Shown here: positions 32,136 to 44,707 of the stretch, piece by piece
How positions within the stretch are numbered: position 1 is the first letter of the stretch
How the letters are laid out: each line of letters starts with the position of its first letter
Assembly: GCA_017979445.1 (NCBI GenBank)
Contig: CM030717.1
Span: 20,447,288-20,511,287 of the forward strand
DNA length: 64,000 bases
DNA from: Akebia trifoliata
Lineage: Eukaryota; Streptophyta; Magnoliopsida; Ranunculales; Lardizabalaceae
Reading direction: 5' to 3'
The notes under the pieces: generated by a model
Databases searched by the model: none
What the model was told of the DNA's origin: nothing
Seen by the model: only the letters and a program-made list of their open reading frames with translations
Program-made: the position numbers and the translations under genes

Positions 32136-33200
32136 GTTGGGAAGAACAGCGATAGTCCCACCACACAACCCTTAAATGGTTCTCGGGATTGGACCACAAG
32201 CTTATCAAAAATTGGCAAGACCTGACTGAAATGTTTTTGCATAATTACCGATTTAATACAGATGTGGGTTTGGATAAGAATGATATGGCTAAGATAACAC
32301 GAAAACAAAGGGAAACAGTAAAAGAGTAAGCCTAGTGATGGCAAGAGTCAGCTTCATAAGTAAGGCCTATGATGACGGAACAAGAGATGAACACCATGTT
32401 TATCTCAACATTAGGGCATACATTTTACATTCACTTAGTGGGACACACTATGGGTACTTTTCAAGTCTCAGGACAACAACAGAGGTGCCCCATCAGAGAA
32501 AGTCAGTGCCCTTGGGAAAGAAAAAAAAGAAGAAACACAAATAAACAATGTGCAACCAAGTTGACCACTCTTCATCCCTGCACCAACACAAAGACCACAA
32601 GCTCCGTCAACCTTATGGGCTCCGACGCCTCTACCAGCTTGGACCCCTGCACCTCAAAATCACAAACCCTCCACCAATGGCACCACAGATAACACAGTAT
32701 GGGCAGAATCAGCAAGCACGCCCCAACAGAGTTAATAGGGTGTTCACCAGGTTGCCAATGACATTATCAGAATTACTTCCAATCTTTCTTAGGGAAGAAT
32801 ATCTCACCAAACGACCACCAAACCCAGAAGTTGCAAAAGGACCAGGGCACAATCCTAGCTTATTTTGTGAATTCCATATAGGTACACTAAGGCATTCTAC
32901 AGACCAGTAATTGCAACTCAAACACCAGGTACAGAATTTGATAGACAAGAAAGCTCTCATATTAGACGGAACCGCAAACCTAGTTTAGCAACAAAACATT
33001 AACCAAAACCCCCTGCCTAACCATAATAGAGGGAGAAGCGGGCATGTAGTAAACGTCATTCTAGAAGAACCAGAATTTAGTTCACCGATTTTAATGGCTC
33101 CTATTGGATCGAAGATTAATATCCACCTAACGAAGGAACGAGAAACATCAATAGCTAACGCCATCACTTAATACACGACAAACCCACCTCAGAATTCCCA
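32136..33200 (+). pseudogene. gag of element D
   Basis: From 32190 on +: LDHKLIKNWQDLTEMFLHNYRF fragments and KITRKQRETVKE, the usual retrotransposon gag core, then frame changes (32335-32544, 32548-32910) and the zinc-knuckle-like LFCEFHIGTLRHSTDQ near 32865-32910. Its 5' end is missing: there is no LTR or leader on the left, only the stub of an oppositely oriented element. Confidence 0.75.
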
Positions 33201-33737
33201 ATTACCAATCAAAATGGCTGACCTCACCATTTACCCTAATTATCAAGCTACCAATGTTGCCGCCCGACTACCTCTCGTTATACCCTATAAATCGCTAAAT
33301 TTTCAAAATTTGACCCGACCACCCCTTCACATACCTTACATTTCATCCTCACGACCATCACTCGTCGTTTCCTACACTACATCAACCCCTCAAGTAGCTT
33401 TTCCCACCACCACAACTTCTAAATCACAGCCATCACCCCTCATCCTCCACGTAAAACTAGATATATCCCCAATAACCATACTTTTACCAAACTATTCCTG
33501 TATAGCTCAAACCAAGTAATCCTATGGAGCTACGAGACAACCATCATCACATCGGTAGGACTCGAAACAATGGAGAAGGCAATGATAATTGACATTGGTC
33601 TAATGATAAAGGTAGGAAGGTGCGAAATGGTGTTAGTGAAAGGAATAAGAATCGAGAAGAAAAATAATAAAGGAGACATCCGATGAAGATAAAAGAAAAA
33701 GGGCACGATAGACGAGGATGACAAAAAAGAGGAAAAT
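33201..33737 (+). pseudogene. gag-protease linker of element D
   Basis: Open stretch 33214-33519 is Pro/Ser/Thr-rich (RPSLVVSYTTSTPQ), a typical low-complexity linker, followed by a Lys/Glu-rich region (33600-33740) leading to the protease. No domain seen. Confidence 0.5.
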
Positions 33738-34310
33738 ATGAAAATATTAGATAAAGAGGCAGCATACTTCATTAACTTAATTCGCAAGAGCAAGCATAAT
33801 ATAGTAGACCAATTGAATAAACAACCAGCTCAAATCAGCATTTTAGGTCTTCTACAAAAATCAGAAGAATACCAAGAAGCACTATTGAGAATTTTGGGAA
33901 AATCACATGTATCTATGACCACTTCACCGACACAGTTCGAGCAAACAGTTGGTCAGATCATGGCTCCCAATCCCATTTTCTTCATAGAGAGCGAGTTCGT
34001 GATAGAGGGATGGGGACACATTGAACCATTAAATATCATGGTCATGTGCAAGGGCATGATGGATGCCAGAGTGTTAATCAACAATGGCTCAGCTCTCAAT
34101 GTCTGTCATCTCGAAACCTTCCACAAACTCAACATCGATTTGTCGCATGTCAAACCCAATAATAAGGTTGTTCACGGTTTCGATAGTTCAAGAAGGGATT
34201 ATCTTGGAGAAGTAGATTTACCAATCACTATAGTCCCTTGTACGTTCAAAATAACGTTTGAGGTCATGGAAATCCTGATAACATTCAACCTACTGTTAGG
34301 AAGGCCATGA
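33738..34310 (+). pseudogene. Protease of element D
   Basis: 190 open codons: TSPTQFEQTVGQIMAPN, then the active site ARVLINNGSALNVC and FDSSRRDYLGEVDLPI, ending NLLLGRP with a stop after it. Element A's protease has Asp where this copy has Asn (INNGSAL against IDNGIAL), so the catalytic Asp is lost here. Confidence 0.8.
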
Positions 34311-35078
34311 TCAACATTGCAGGGGTAGTACCTTCTTCTTTACACTAAATAGTCAAATTTATCATGGGACAAAGGATGATATTTGTCTTAGTAGAAAACC
34401 TGATCCTAGCTAGGAGAGCTCTAGATGTTCCTTTCATAGACAGGAAAATTCAATTGTTGAGTCCCGACCCTCTCTCATGGAAGGCATTAACATTCAATTC
34501 AATGAGGATTCTAACGAAAATCTTTAGAGACAACAAGAGAGCCCACGAAAGTGGAAGTCGTTGCAAGCAAAAAGAATGAATTACTTTTCCTCATCAGTGT
34601 CGACTGGGCATCAGTCATCGTCCCACCAAAATTGGGAGGGGCCATACCCGACTCTTATCAACCATAGGTAATGGTCATCTCCGAACCACCAAGGAAACCA
34701 CCTTCCCACCTCATCCGCCCTATCAGAGAAGGGGAAGTTTTACACAATTGGGAAGAATTCCCTTTAACCCATGAGGTGATAGAAGCCTAAAAAAACATTG
34801 TTAGACAAATCTAATTTGCCCAATAATCATAACGAGCCCTCATCCTCGGGGAAAGACTATTTTGAGAGCTCCCTATCTTTACTAATAAATTTGTATGATT
34901 GTTCTTCTTACTTCAGATATCTAAAAAGTAACAAAAAAACAAATATTCTTCAAAAATAAAAAAATAAAAAAAATTTTCAAAAAACAAAAAAATTAAAAAT
35001 CTTTCAAAATTGTAAAAAAAGAAATATTTTTCAAAAATAAAAAAAGAGTTTTTGAGGGATCTGTCTCGATCAAGTGAG
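34311..35078 (+). other. Element D protease-RT spacer
   Basis: Broken pieces of the inter-domain region without a recognisable G-patch. An A-rich stretch with short caaaaa/ttcaaaa repeats covers about 34925-35045. A pyrimidine tract followed by cag near 34900-34918 resembles a 3' splice site. Ogre elements are known to have an intron between protease and RT, but no matching donor could be assigned. Confidence 0.45.
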
Positions 35079-35907
35079 TATCTAGTTAAAACAAAGTTTT
35101 AAAGGGACGAGTATGATTTTGATATCAAACTTGACTTCGACTTCATGGAGATTGAAGAAGAATCTGAGGACGAAATGAAGTACCTACCTAAAGAAATCAA
35201 AGACTTGGTATAATGTCATAAGAAAGGAATTTAACTAAACATGGAAGATACAGAATCAATTAATCTTAGTACCGAAGAGGACCCACAAATCGTCAAGATT
35301 AGAACCTTACTAATATAGCAACAAAATGAAGAAATGATCGAACTCTTATAGAATTATCAAGATGTCTTTGCATGGTCATACAGAGACATGCCTAGGTTAG
35401 ACACTGATTTTGTCGTCCATGAATTACCAATCACTCTTGGAAGTAAGTCGATCAAGCAAAAATTGTAAAGATTGAAGCCAGAATGGACCCTCAGGGTCAA
35501 AGATGAGGTCATGAAGCAGTTTCAAACAGGGTTCCTTGTAGTTTCTACATACCCCGAATGGCTAGCCAACGTCGTCTTAGTAACTAAGAAAGATGGGAAG
35601 GCACACATGTGTGTTAACTATCGGGACCTGAACAAAACTAGTCCCAAGAATGATTTTCCGCTATCACACATCGATACTTTAGTCGATAGTATAATAGGGC
35701 ATGTCATGTTATCATTCATGGACGGTTTCTCAAGCTATAACCAGATAAAAATGATAGAAAAAGACTTGGAAAAGACCGTATTCATCACACCCTGGGGCAC
35801 TTTCCACTATAAAATCATGCCATTCAAGTTAAAAAATGTAGGAGCAACTTATCAACATGCGATGATCGCATTATTCCACCACATGATCCAAAAAGAAATG
35901 AAGGTTT
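35079..35907 (+). pseudogene. Reverse transcriptase of element D, first part
   Basis: Pre-RT motif DVFAWSYRDMPRLDTDFVV (near 35360), then the open piece 35472-35963 with KKDGKAHMCVNYRDLNKTSPKN, LSFMDGFSSYNQIKM, and FITPWGTFHYKIMPFKLKNVGATYQ. Stops at 35350 and 35466 break it. It is cut by element C exactly after the codons KEMK; RT resumes at 46165 with VYIDDM. Confidence 0.9.
35903..35907 (+). other. Target-site duplication of element C (left)
   Basis: GGTTT, repeated at 46165-46169. Removing one copy with the element restores the RT reading frame at Lys-Val-Tyr. Confidence 0.95.
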
Positions 35908-37107
35908 TGATGAGTGTCTTGAAACACTCAATTATATGCACGTTTTTCAGACATTTATTTTGATTTTTGTCCCTATTTATCCGTATTAAGGTAATAATCA
36001 TGGTAAGCCTCGAAACACCATGTTGCATGTTAATTAGGCTTAATTATACATAAATAAATTCATTTACTAGATAAATCTAATTACGTGTGTTTTTTGTGCA
36101 AAAAATCAACATTTTGGAATCAAAATCTCAAGGTAAAAACATTTAGGCCTAATTTGGAATGTTCTAATCCTTTGAAATGCCCTAATCCTTAATTTATATT
36201 CTCCTCTTTGTCTTTTTGTGCAAAGAAAAGTGGAGGCTAGTTTTAGATTCTTCTACATACATTTTTCTCTATAAATGAGCATCAATCTCTAGAGAAAGGG
36301 TCCCTCTTGGTTCTCTTATCCAAGATTCCTTTAATCTATGTCTCTTAGCCTATTCTTTTATTTTTTATATTTTTATCTTCTAGTTATTTTCTTTTGGCTA
36401 AAAGTTTTTTAAGAAGTAGAAGAAGTTGTAAGTTTCTCCATGAAATGAAGAAAAGTTCATCTCTTATCTTCCCTCTCTTGCAATGACATTAGGCTAAGCT
36501 CCCCTCCATTGGAGAGTGAAAAAGCCTAGAGCAAGTTCTTGTATTATTTCTAATTTCATGCTTTTCTTTTAATTAAAATGCTTATGAATTTTCTTTAAAA
36601 TTTATTACACCTTTTTTTCTTAATATAGATATTTTATACTTAAATTAGATCAAGATAAAGTTTGCTTAAACTAGATAATTGGTAGTAGGAAGTTTTCAAA
36701 GAATTCTACTTTGTTTATGTCTCTTATGTGATTTCATTTGCTAAACTTTCCAATCTAAGGAGCTAACACCAAGCCCTTACGATTGAGTTATAAAAGGGCT
36801 AAAGATTAGGAATTGCTCATCAATATGTTCTAGGTAGATCCACCTCCAATAATATTTTAATTTCATAAGTTTACTTACTTTTAATTTCATTTACTTTAGT
36901 TCATTTTCTAGCAATTTTACATGTTCTTATAAGTTTATAAATACAAAGAAAAATAATTTTAATTCCTTTTAGTTAATTTGAATTTTATCCTCTTAGCTTA
37001 ACTATACTCCTCATTTCTCTTGGGTTCGATCCCCTACTTACCGCATAAGTAAGGTAAAAGTAAGATTAATATTAACTCTGGTGAGAAGAACAACGATAGT
37101 CTCATCA
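35908..37107 (+). repeat. 5' LTR of element C
   Basis: 1,200 bp. TATAAAT at 36270-36276. Starts TGATGAGTGTCTTGAAACAC, which contains a 7-bp inverted repeat (TGAGTGT/ACACTCA) around CTTGAA. Confidence 0.95.
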
Positions 37108-37113
37108 GAATTT

Positions 37114-37131
37114 TGGCGCCGTTGCTGTGAA
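37114..37131 (+). other. Athila-type primer-binding site of element C
   Basis: Reads TGGCGCCGTTGCTGTGAA, matching the Athila tRNA-Asp type site over the first 12 bases, six bases after the LTR end. Confidence 0.9.
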
Positions 37132-38257
37132 AAGGTAAAGGTAGTTGTGGTAAGTTTTGATTTAAAATTCATTTATTTTATTTTTATTTTTTTATTTTTT
37201 ATTTTTTTGGTTTCTTTCTGTAAGTTCAAGTGTTCTTGAGGTTTTAAGAGAAGAAAGAAGAAAAAAAAAGTCATTCCCGTTTATTTTTTCATCCAAGACA
37301 ACAGAACTTAAACTGACTCTAACTTTCTGCTCCGATCTCCGATTAACTATTATAGTATATCGATTTGGGGTAGAACAAAATTAGCAAGATTTTGATAAGT
37401 CAGATTTTATTTTTGAGTCCGTTTACTATTATTTCTGCTAACATTTCTGTTTTGCTCCTTGTAAGTGAATATTTTTTTTCTTTTTTTCTTTCAATTTCCT
37501 TTAATATTTGGTTAGGATTATTTTTTTTTTTAGAAACTCTTGTATAGGATTCTTGGTAATTTTTTTTTAATTATCCAAGAAGGCTTGGATTATAATAAAC
37601 TAAGGAAGGACGACAGGTGGACAATACCGTCACGGGTCCTTCGGTTTGCACACCAAAATTGGCATTGGTGGCCTAAATCGACTCAAACCGTCTTCACCCC
37701 GTCTAGCACGGGAGGTAATCTCGAAACACCCACGCCTCTCTATGCTAGTGGGTTACTTCTTGCCTTTGTATGTTATTTTTTCAATTTGCACACACTTGGA
37801 ATAGTTAATTAAGTAGTAAAGAACACCCCTCTCCTAGGGATGGCATGATAAGATAAGGATTGGGAGTCATTACCAATTCCTTACTTTAATTAGGATAATC
37901 AACTCACTAGTCATCCAATCAAATTAATTAAAATCAATTAGACTTGACTATAGAGCCCACGAGCTCAATAGGAGAAATTTCGCTTCAAGTTGTGCCAATT
38001 GCACTTCTTGGTCATCTTATGTATCTAGTAAGATCTTACCCTTTGAGGGGATAGACTCAGTCTATACAAGAAAGGAATGTGATTTAAGAGTGCTCTTGCT
38101 TATGCATTGTGCGTCACCTCCAATCTGGAGATCCGAATGACTCAAAATTGACTTCATTGAATCTAGTTGGAAGGCTAGTTGAGTTATTTCAACCCAGTTA
38201 GGAGCTGTCTAGCTTTAGGCAACCTATCTAGGTCCACTCTTTTCTTTTCGTGATTGT
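37132..38257 (+). other. Element C leader
   Basis: Untranslated leader with T-rich runs near 37180-37215 and 37470-37530, a 76-codon frame ending at 37812 also present in element B, and the shared structured motif at 37996-38130 (ATAGAC-TCA-GTCTAT). gag begins shortly after. Confidence 0.7.
37996..38130 (+). promoter_or_regulatory. Shared structured leader motif in element C
   Basis: Starts caattgcacttcttggtca, as in the Ogre/Tat leaders, and contains ATAGAC-TCA-GTCTAT, GATTTAAGAGTGC and GTCACCT. It is 130-270 bases before gag. Confidence 0.65.
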
Positions 38258-39010
38258 TTGATCGACTGTGTGATTTGCATGCTTGGTAGACGTTCACAGA
38301 ACAACGTATTAGAACCATTTGATCTTGAGATCGAATATACCATTAGTAGAATATGCAAGACACTATCAGTAGTTATGATGGACGATCGAGAGCAAACTCT
38401 CAAGAAGCTCTTCGTTCCAGCTTCCGCATCTCCTCCTACATGCATTGTTTTACCATTAAACAATGCACCTCAGTTTGAAATTAGGGCTATTATCATCAAT
38501 ATGCTTCCTAAGTTCTACGGTTTAGAGTGTGAACAACCTTACACCCACCTTAATCGATTCTTGACTATATGTCAAACTTTTAGAAATCAGAATCTAGATG
38601 AGGAGAGTATCAAACTTATTCTGTTCCCGTTATCTCTGGACCACGCAGCTGTGGGGTTGAACTCCCTAACACCTAATTTCATATCCACTTGGGATGTTCT
38701 ATCCAAGAAATTTATGGTCAAATTCTACCCTGTGGCCAAAATTGAGAAAATGAAGGACTCCATTAGAAATTTTAGAACCTGTCCTGATGATGAATTTTCC
38801 CAAACTTGGGAAAGATTCAATGATTTATTAGTCAAGTGCCTACACCATGGCATTGACAAAGCATAGTTGGTGCAAAGTTTTTATAGAGGATTAACAATGA
38901 ATCAACGTACCTTAGTTGAGTCAATGCATAAGGGTCAATTCATGAACCAGACTCCCAACCATGTGTACGATTTCCTCGTAGAGTTAGTCGAGAGTACTCA
39001 AAATTGAAGC
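38258..39010 (+). pseudogene. gag of element C
   Basis: Open to 38866 (NAPQFEIRAIIINMLPKFYGLE, then STWDVLSKKFMVKFYPVAK and PDDEFSQTWERFNDLLVK), with a stop after GIDKA, then readable to VELVESTQN. Relative to B, two or three residues are lost at LDHAAVGLNS. Capsid domain of an Athila-like element, inactivated. Confidence 0.85.
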
Positions 39011-39109
39011 ACTAACCAGGAAGAGTTTGATAGAGTCGATCTAGTTAGGAAGACAGGCATGTATGAGAGATGAAAGTAGACCCTGATCTCAAAAATGTCA
39101 TGTCAGTCT

Positions 39110-39960
39110 ACTGGGTGGGATGAACAATCTCACGAAGAAATTCGATGCTTTTACCATCTCAACATCCAAACCTCACCTAGACCCTCGTATAATTTCGCAA
39201 GTGACTGTCGAATCGAGTTCTTTGTGCGTCATATGCGACGGTAATGACCATTTGGTCGAGTGTTGTCCCACCTTGCCTCAAATCAAATCTGAACAAGCAA
39301 ATGCGATTAATAGCTATAGTATTTTTAGGAAGCCAACTCCGAACTCTTTTAACCAAACGTATCACCCAGATAATAGGTTCCATCCTAATTTCTCATACAG
39401 ACAGAACGAACCTATTCAATCTAGTGGTCCGTCAGGTTACAATAGGAATTTTCCTAGGCAATCTGGTTCTTCCACAAACCAAGCCATTGTTCCTCAAGTC
39501 CCTTATCAATCCTAATAATCTATAGATTGCAGAGCCATCATACCAGATCCCATGACCAATTACCAACAGCCTGCCCAACAACAGTCGTCCTTAGAATCTA
39601 TGATTGCCGAGTTGATGAGGTAACAACAACAGTTCATCCAAACTCAACAGCAAACCCATCAAAATCAAACTCAGATTAACCAGGTCACTGCACAATCCAT
39701 AGCTAAGATGGAGGTTGAGACAATTACCTTTCTCCTTGAGTGAGAGAGAGAATGGTCAATTTCCTAATCAAACTATCCCTAACCCTATAGGTCAACCTTT
39801 GATTCTAAACGGATCGAAAGGTCAATACGAAGTAAGAAGCCATTCTAGAGCTCCTCAAGACTCAGTCCAGTCTATCCATACCTTGCATTCAGGAAAGAAG
39901 GTGGACAACAAGGTCTAACCTATTGACAAGGGAAAAAAAGTCCTAGAGAAGGACAAAGTT
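39110..39960 (+). pseudogene. Zinc knuckle and linker of element C
   Basis: The piece 39120-39515 contains CVICDGNDHLVECCPTLPQI, a Cys/His knuckle, then an Asn/Pro/Gln-rich linker. Gln-rich repeats (caacaacag) follow near 39560-39680. Element B lacks about 560 bp of this region. Stops at 39516 and beyond separate it from the protease. Confidence 0.75.
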
Positions 39961-39999
39961 CAAAAAGAAGTCATAGAGTCTCCAAAAGAGAAGGAGAAA

Positions 40000-40682
40000 G
40001 ATTTGGAAGATCCTCCTATAATTTTGTCGATCCCAAAAACTCCATTTCCCCATCGTCTTAGTGATTCTAAAATAAGTAAGCAGTTTAAGGGTGTTTTAGA
40101 AGTCTTTCAAAATGTTTATATTAATATCCCATTCCTAGATGCCATTAAGCACCTTTTTATGCGAAATTCCTAAAGGATTTGACCACAGCTAAAAGGAAAA
40201 CGTCGTTTCCTCGGGAAGCCATCATGGTAGCCCAAGCTGCGTCGCTAATCCAACAAATGATTGCACCAAAATTTAAGGATCCTGGATGTTCGACAATTTC
40301 CAATTATATTAAAAATTAAGTGGTCGAAAAATATCTCTTAGACTTAGGGGCCAGTATGAACCTTTTACTATATTCAATTTATAAACAATTAGGTTTGGGG
40401 GTTTTGAAACCCATCGATATCACGTTGAGTCTAGTCGATAGGTCCATAAAAATTCCAAAGGGTATAGTTGAGGATGTGATAGTTAAAGTCAAATATTTCT
40501 ATTTTCCTATTGACTTTTTTGTCTTAGACACAGAGCCAGTCATCAATTCGAACAGTCATATTCCTATCATCTTAGGACGTCAATTCTTAGCCACTGACGC
40601 AGTCATTCATTGTAGAAATGAGATTATGACTTTAACATTTGGGGATATGAAAGTGAAATTGAACGTCTTCCACAATTTTTAA
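40000..40682 (+). pseudogene. Protease of element C
   Basis: The open piece 40320-40682 carries the active site YLLDLGASMNLLLYSIY (Asp-Leu-Gly-Ala) and ILGRQFLATDAVIHC. The upstream half is interrupted by frameshifts near 40140 and a stop at 40318. Confidence 0.8.
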
Positions 40683-40689
40683 GGAATTG

Positions 40690-41880
40690 ATGTAGATGAT
40701 GGTATGGAGGAAGTGAACATGATAGATACGCTAGTCAATCAAATGTATCAAGAGTTAGGGTACTCTGATTTCCTAATGAAATGTTTGGCTCACTTTGGCC
40801 TTGACTTGAACGTATAAGAGTCTATAAGCGAAGTCAATGCTTTGCTTGAATCTGTTATACTTTTAGATTTTGTATGGTGGCACGTAAAAGTTGAAAGTCT
40901 TCCTATACACACATTCAATCTCGTTCCTTCCCACGTCGAGCCTCCAAAATTAGAACTCAAGTCACTTCCAGAGACATATTTTATGTATTTTTTGGCAAGA
41001 ATCAAACCTTGCCCGTGATCATTTCCTCTCACCTCAATGAAGTTCAAGAGAGAAAGTTGTTAGGAGTATTAAGAGAACATCAAGAAGCTATTGGTTGGAG
41101 CATAGCTGACATAAAGTGAATTAGTCCATCTATGGTAATGCACCATATTCGTTTAGAGGATTTCGCTAAGCCTTCCTTAGAACCTCAGAGACGACTAAAT
41201 CCTGTCATGAAAGATGTGGTTTGGATGGAAGTGATGAAATTGTTAGATGCAGGTATTATCTATCCTATCTCTGACAGTTGTTTCTTATACAAGTAGTTCC
41301 TAAGAAATCTGATATCACTGTGGTAGTGAACCAAGATAACAAATTAATCCCCACTCGAGTCCAAAATGGATGGAGAGTGTGTATCGATTATAGAAAACTC
41401 ATCTTGATGACTCCTAAGGATCATTTTCCCTTACATTTCATTGATCAAATGCTAGAGCGTCTAGCATGACATTATTACTATTACTTCTTAGATGGTTATT
41501 TCGGGTTCAACCAGATACCTATTGCTCCAATCGATCAAGAGAAAATAACTTTCACCTGCCCCTTTGGAACTTTTGCATATCGTCGCATGCCTTTTAGATT
41601 GTGCAATGCACTCGCTACTTTTCAATAGTGCATGATAAGTATATTTTTCGACATGCTAGAAAGATATATCAAAGTGTTCATGAATGATTTTTCAGTTTTT
41701 GGATCAAATTTTGAGGAATGTCTCTATCATTTGACTTTGGTCCTTTTATGTTGCAAAGAGGTCAATCTAGTCCTCAATTGGGAAAAATGCCATTTCATGA
41801 TAACATCGGGATTGTGCTAGGGCACATCATTTCTGTTAAGGGGATTGAGGTAGATAAGGTAAAGGTAGGTCTAATCTAAA
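40690..41880 (+). pseudogene. Pre-RT and reverse transcriptase of element C, inactive
   Basis: Pre-RT (near 40940-41060), then RT pieces at 41134-41275, 41278-41469 (GWRVCIDYRKL) and 41632-41820. A short deletion after ISDS removes the SWVSP block kept in B, and the active-site box reads FMNDF in place of FMDDF, so the catalytic Asp is gone. Further stops at 41468 and 41628. Confidence 0.9.
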
Positions 41881-42720
41881 AATTACCACATCATAGAACA
41901 GTCAAAGAAATTAGGTCATTCCTAGGCCATACTGGTTTCTATCGTAGATTCATTAAAGATTTCAGAAAAATCTCAAAACCTTTATGTGAGCTATTAGGAA
42001 ATGATGTTCCTTTCGACTTTTCAGAGTCATGTCTCTCTACGTTCAACAAGCTCAAGTCCGAGTTAACCTCAGCACCCATTATTCAACCTCCAAACTGGAG
42101 CATTCCATTCGAAGTTATGTGCGACAGTTTAGATTATGCAATAGGTACTATTTTGGGTCAGTGAATCGAAAAATAGCCTCATGTTATCCAATATGCTAGT
42201 AAAACCCTTAACGATGCTCAGCTTAACTACTCTACAACAGAGAAGGAAATGCTAGTAGTGGTCTATGCTATTGAAAATTCTGCCCCTACCTCAAAAGATC
42301 TAAAGTCGTGATCTACATAGACCACGCAGTCGTGATCTACAAGATGCTAAAATAAGGTTAATTCGTTGGATTCTACTTCTACAAGAGTTTGATCTCGAGA
42401 TCCGAGATAAAAAGGGGGCAAAAAATATCGTAACTAATCACTTGTCTAGGATAGTTAGCAAGCCATCTGAGGAGTCCTTACCCATCTCTGAATCCTTTTT
42501 CGATGAGCAAGTTATGCAAATCTCTCAAGGTAACGCTCCATGGTATGCGGACATTGTCAACTACCTAGTTATAGGTCAATTCCGAATCGAAATGACTAGT
42601 CAAGAGAAATTCCATCTTCTGTTGTCAATAAAATGGTATTTCTGGGATGAGCAATACTTATTTAAGTATTGTCCCGATCAAATCAACACTTCAAGGGTAA
42701 GAAGACCACTATAAAAATCT
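41881..42720 (+). pseudogene. RNase H region of element C
   Basis: QYASKTLNDAQLNYSTTEKEM is readable near 42190-42255 and the DHAV block near 42325, with a deletion of the KYLLSKKDVK part present in B. The open piece 42442-42714 is the connector ([11 protein letters not shown]). Confidence 0.8.
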
Positions 42721-43780
42721 TACAATGCTATTTTTTCTGGCCTAGTATTTTTCGTAATGCCCATGAATTTAGCAAATCTTGTTATAGATTTCAGAGATTA
42801 GGAAAAATCTCCAAAAGAAATGAAATGCCTCAAAATCCTATCTTGATCATCGAAATTTTTGACGTATGGGGTATAGATTTCATGGGACCCTTTCTTATCA
42901 ACCAGGGTTACCAATACATCCTAGTTGCCGTTGACTATGTGTCAAAATAGGTTGAAGTTATGGCATGTAGAACTAACGCCCACAAGGTTGTGATAAAATT
43001 CATCAAGGAAATAATTTTTTCAAGATTCGATACACCGCGAACTATCATAAGTGATGGTGGCTCACATTTTTGCAACAAGATCTTTGCTACGTTGATGAAG
43101 AAATCTCATAATGCATAAGGTTGCCACACCTTACCACCCACAAACAAGGGGGCAAGTGGAGATTTCTAACTGGAAAATAAAGACTATCTTAGAAAAAATA
43201 GTCAATCCTTCAAGGAAAGATTGGTCTTTGAGATTTAGTGATTTACTCTGAGCCTATAAGACTGCATTCAAGACACCCATAGGGATGTCTCCCTACCGGT
43301 TAGTTTTTGAAAAGGCCTATCATCTCCTTGTAGAACTCGAGCATCGTGCGTATTGGGCGATCAAGCGCCTCAACTTTTATTTTGATAAAGCCGGTAAGAA
43401 GCGAAAGTTACAACTAGACGAGTTAAAAGAGATTAGAAATGACTCGTATAATTGTACCAAAAGGTACAAAGAATGTATCAAATTCTTTCATGATAGGCAC
43501 ATTATTAGAAGAAATTTCATTCCCAATTAAAGAGTTTTGTTGTATGATAATAGACTCCACTTTTTTCCAAGAAAACTCAAGTCTTGATGGACTGGCCCAT
43601 ATATTATCCAAACAGTCTACCCTCATGGTGCTGTTGAAGTCTTTAATCCTAAGAATGGATCCATTTTCAAAGTGAATGACCAACGTCTCAAACCTATTCT
43701 CGAGTATGTTCCGTAGGAGGAAGTTCTTCTCCTTGATGACCCCGTCTATCAAAGTTAACAAAGTTTTTGTTTAGCTAAAG
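42721..43780 (+). pseudogene. Integrase of element C
   Basis: DFMGPFLINQGYQYILVAVDYVSK (42885-42950) holds the first Asp; [12 protein letters not shown] near 43051 the second; the Glu segment (near 43150) is shifted by an indel. The C-terminal part [18 protein letters not shown] is open in 43285-43530. Stops at 42949 and 43247. Confidence 0.85.
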
Positions 43781-44707
43781 ATGTTAAACTTAGCGCTTTT
43801 AAGAGGCAACCATGTACTTCAAGGGACTTTGTGTTAAATATCAACAGGATTGTAGGGTCTTTCCCAGGTGTTATCTAATCCACTTTATTTCATTTTGTCA
43901 ATTTCCATTTTACCTTTGCATATATATGTTGAAATATTGAGGACAATATATTATTTAAGTTTGGGGGTGTATGGGTCAGATTTCCACTTATTATTTTCTT
44001 CTTAAAAAAAAAAACATTTGACGACTTTGTTGTATTTTGCTCAAAATCTTAGCTTGTATCTTTAAGCACTTACTTAAAAATATTTAATCAGTCTTTCATT
44101 GGAAGCTATGATCTGGAGTCCCCATTTATATTTCTCTTAAGTAAAAGTTAGAGCAAAGTTATCTTTTGGTTTATAGTCACCTCTAATAAGGTTACCAAGA
44201 GTCTAGATTGTATTAAGAGAGCTTGTTACCTTCTTTTTACCTAGAGTTTAAGGAAAAACTGGGTTTGATGAACTTTGACTTCCTTATTCAATTGGTTGGC
44301 TGATTAGAAGAAAAATAGAACTGGGTTGTATACACCTTATACAGCAATCATTGAATTAGACTGGATACTTTGAAAAGTGCTGCCTACTTTTCTTAGAAAA
44401 AGAGTGAAGAACCAATAGAAAAAAAAGAGACCTAAAAAAAAAATCAAAGATCCAAAAGTTTATGTAAAGTTCCAGCAAGGTGAAAGCAATCAAGTGTAAA
44501 AATGTGAGTATACTGGAATATCCACACTTCTCACTACTCCAGGCAGGATGCTAAGTTTAGAATTAAACCTTAAGTTACTCCAACTATTCTTGAGTAGTTA
44601 GAAGGTTGAAACTCATTTTAGGAATCGAATCTCTTAAATTTCAGAGTTAAAATTACTATCGCCCAAAGGCCAATTTAAGTCTAAATTTTATCATAGAGAA
44701 ATAAGGG
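43781..44707. other. Element C 3' untranslated region
   Basis: AT-rich, aligned with 15368-16300 of B. No env-like gene with a membrane anchor. It includes gtttgggggtgtatggg near 43960, a second polypurine-like tract about 1 kb before the true one. Confidence 0.6.

Noticed and set aside
34900..34918. Ogre-type intron acceptor between protease and RT
   Set aside because: A pyrimidine tract with cag is present, but no donor site or uninterrupted exon on either side supports it. Mentioned only as a possibility in the spacer entry.
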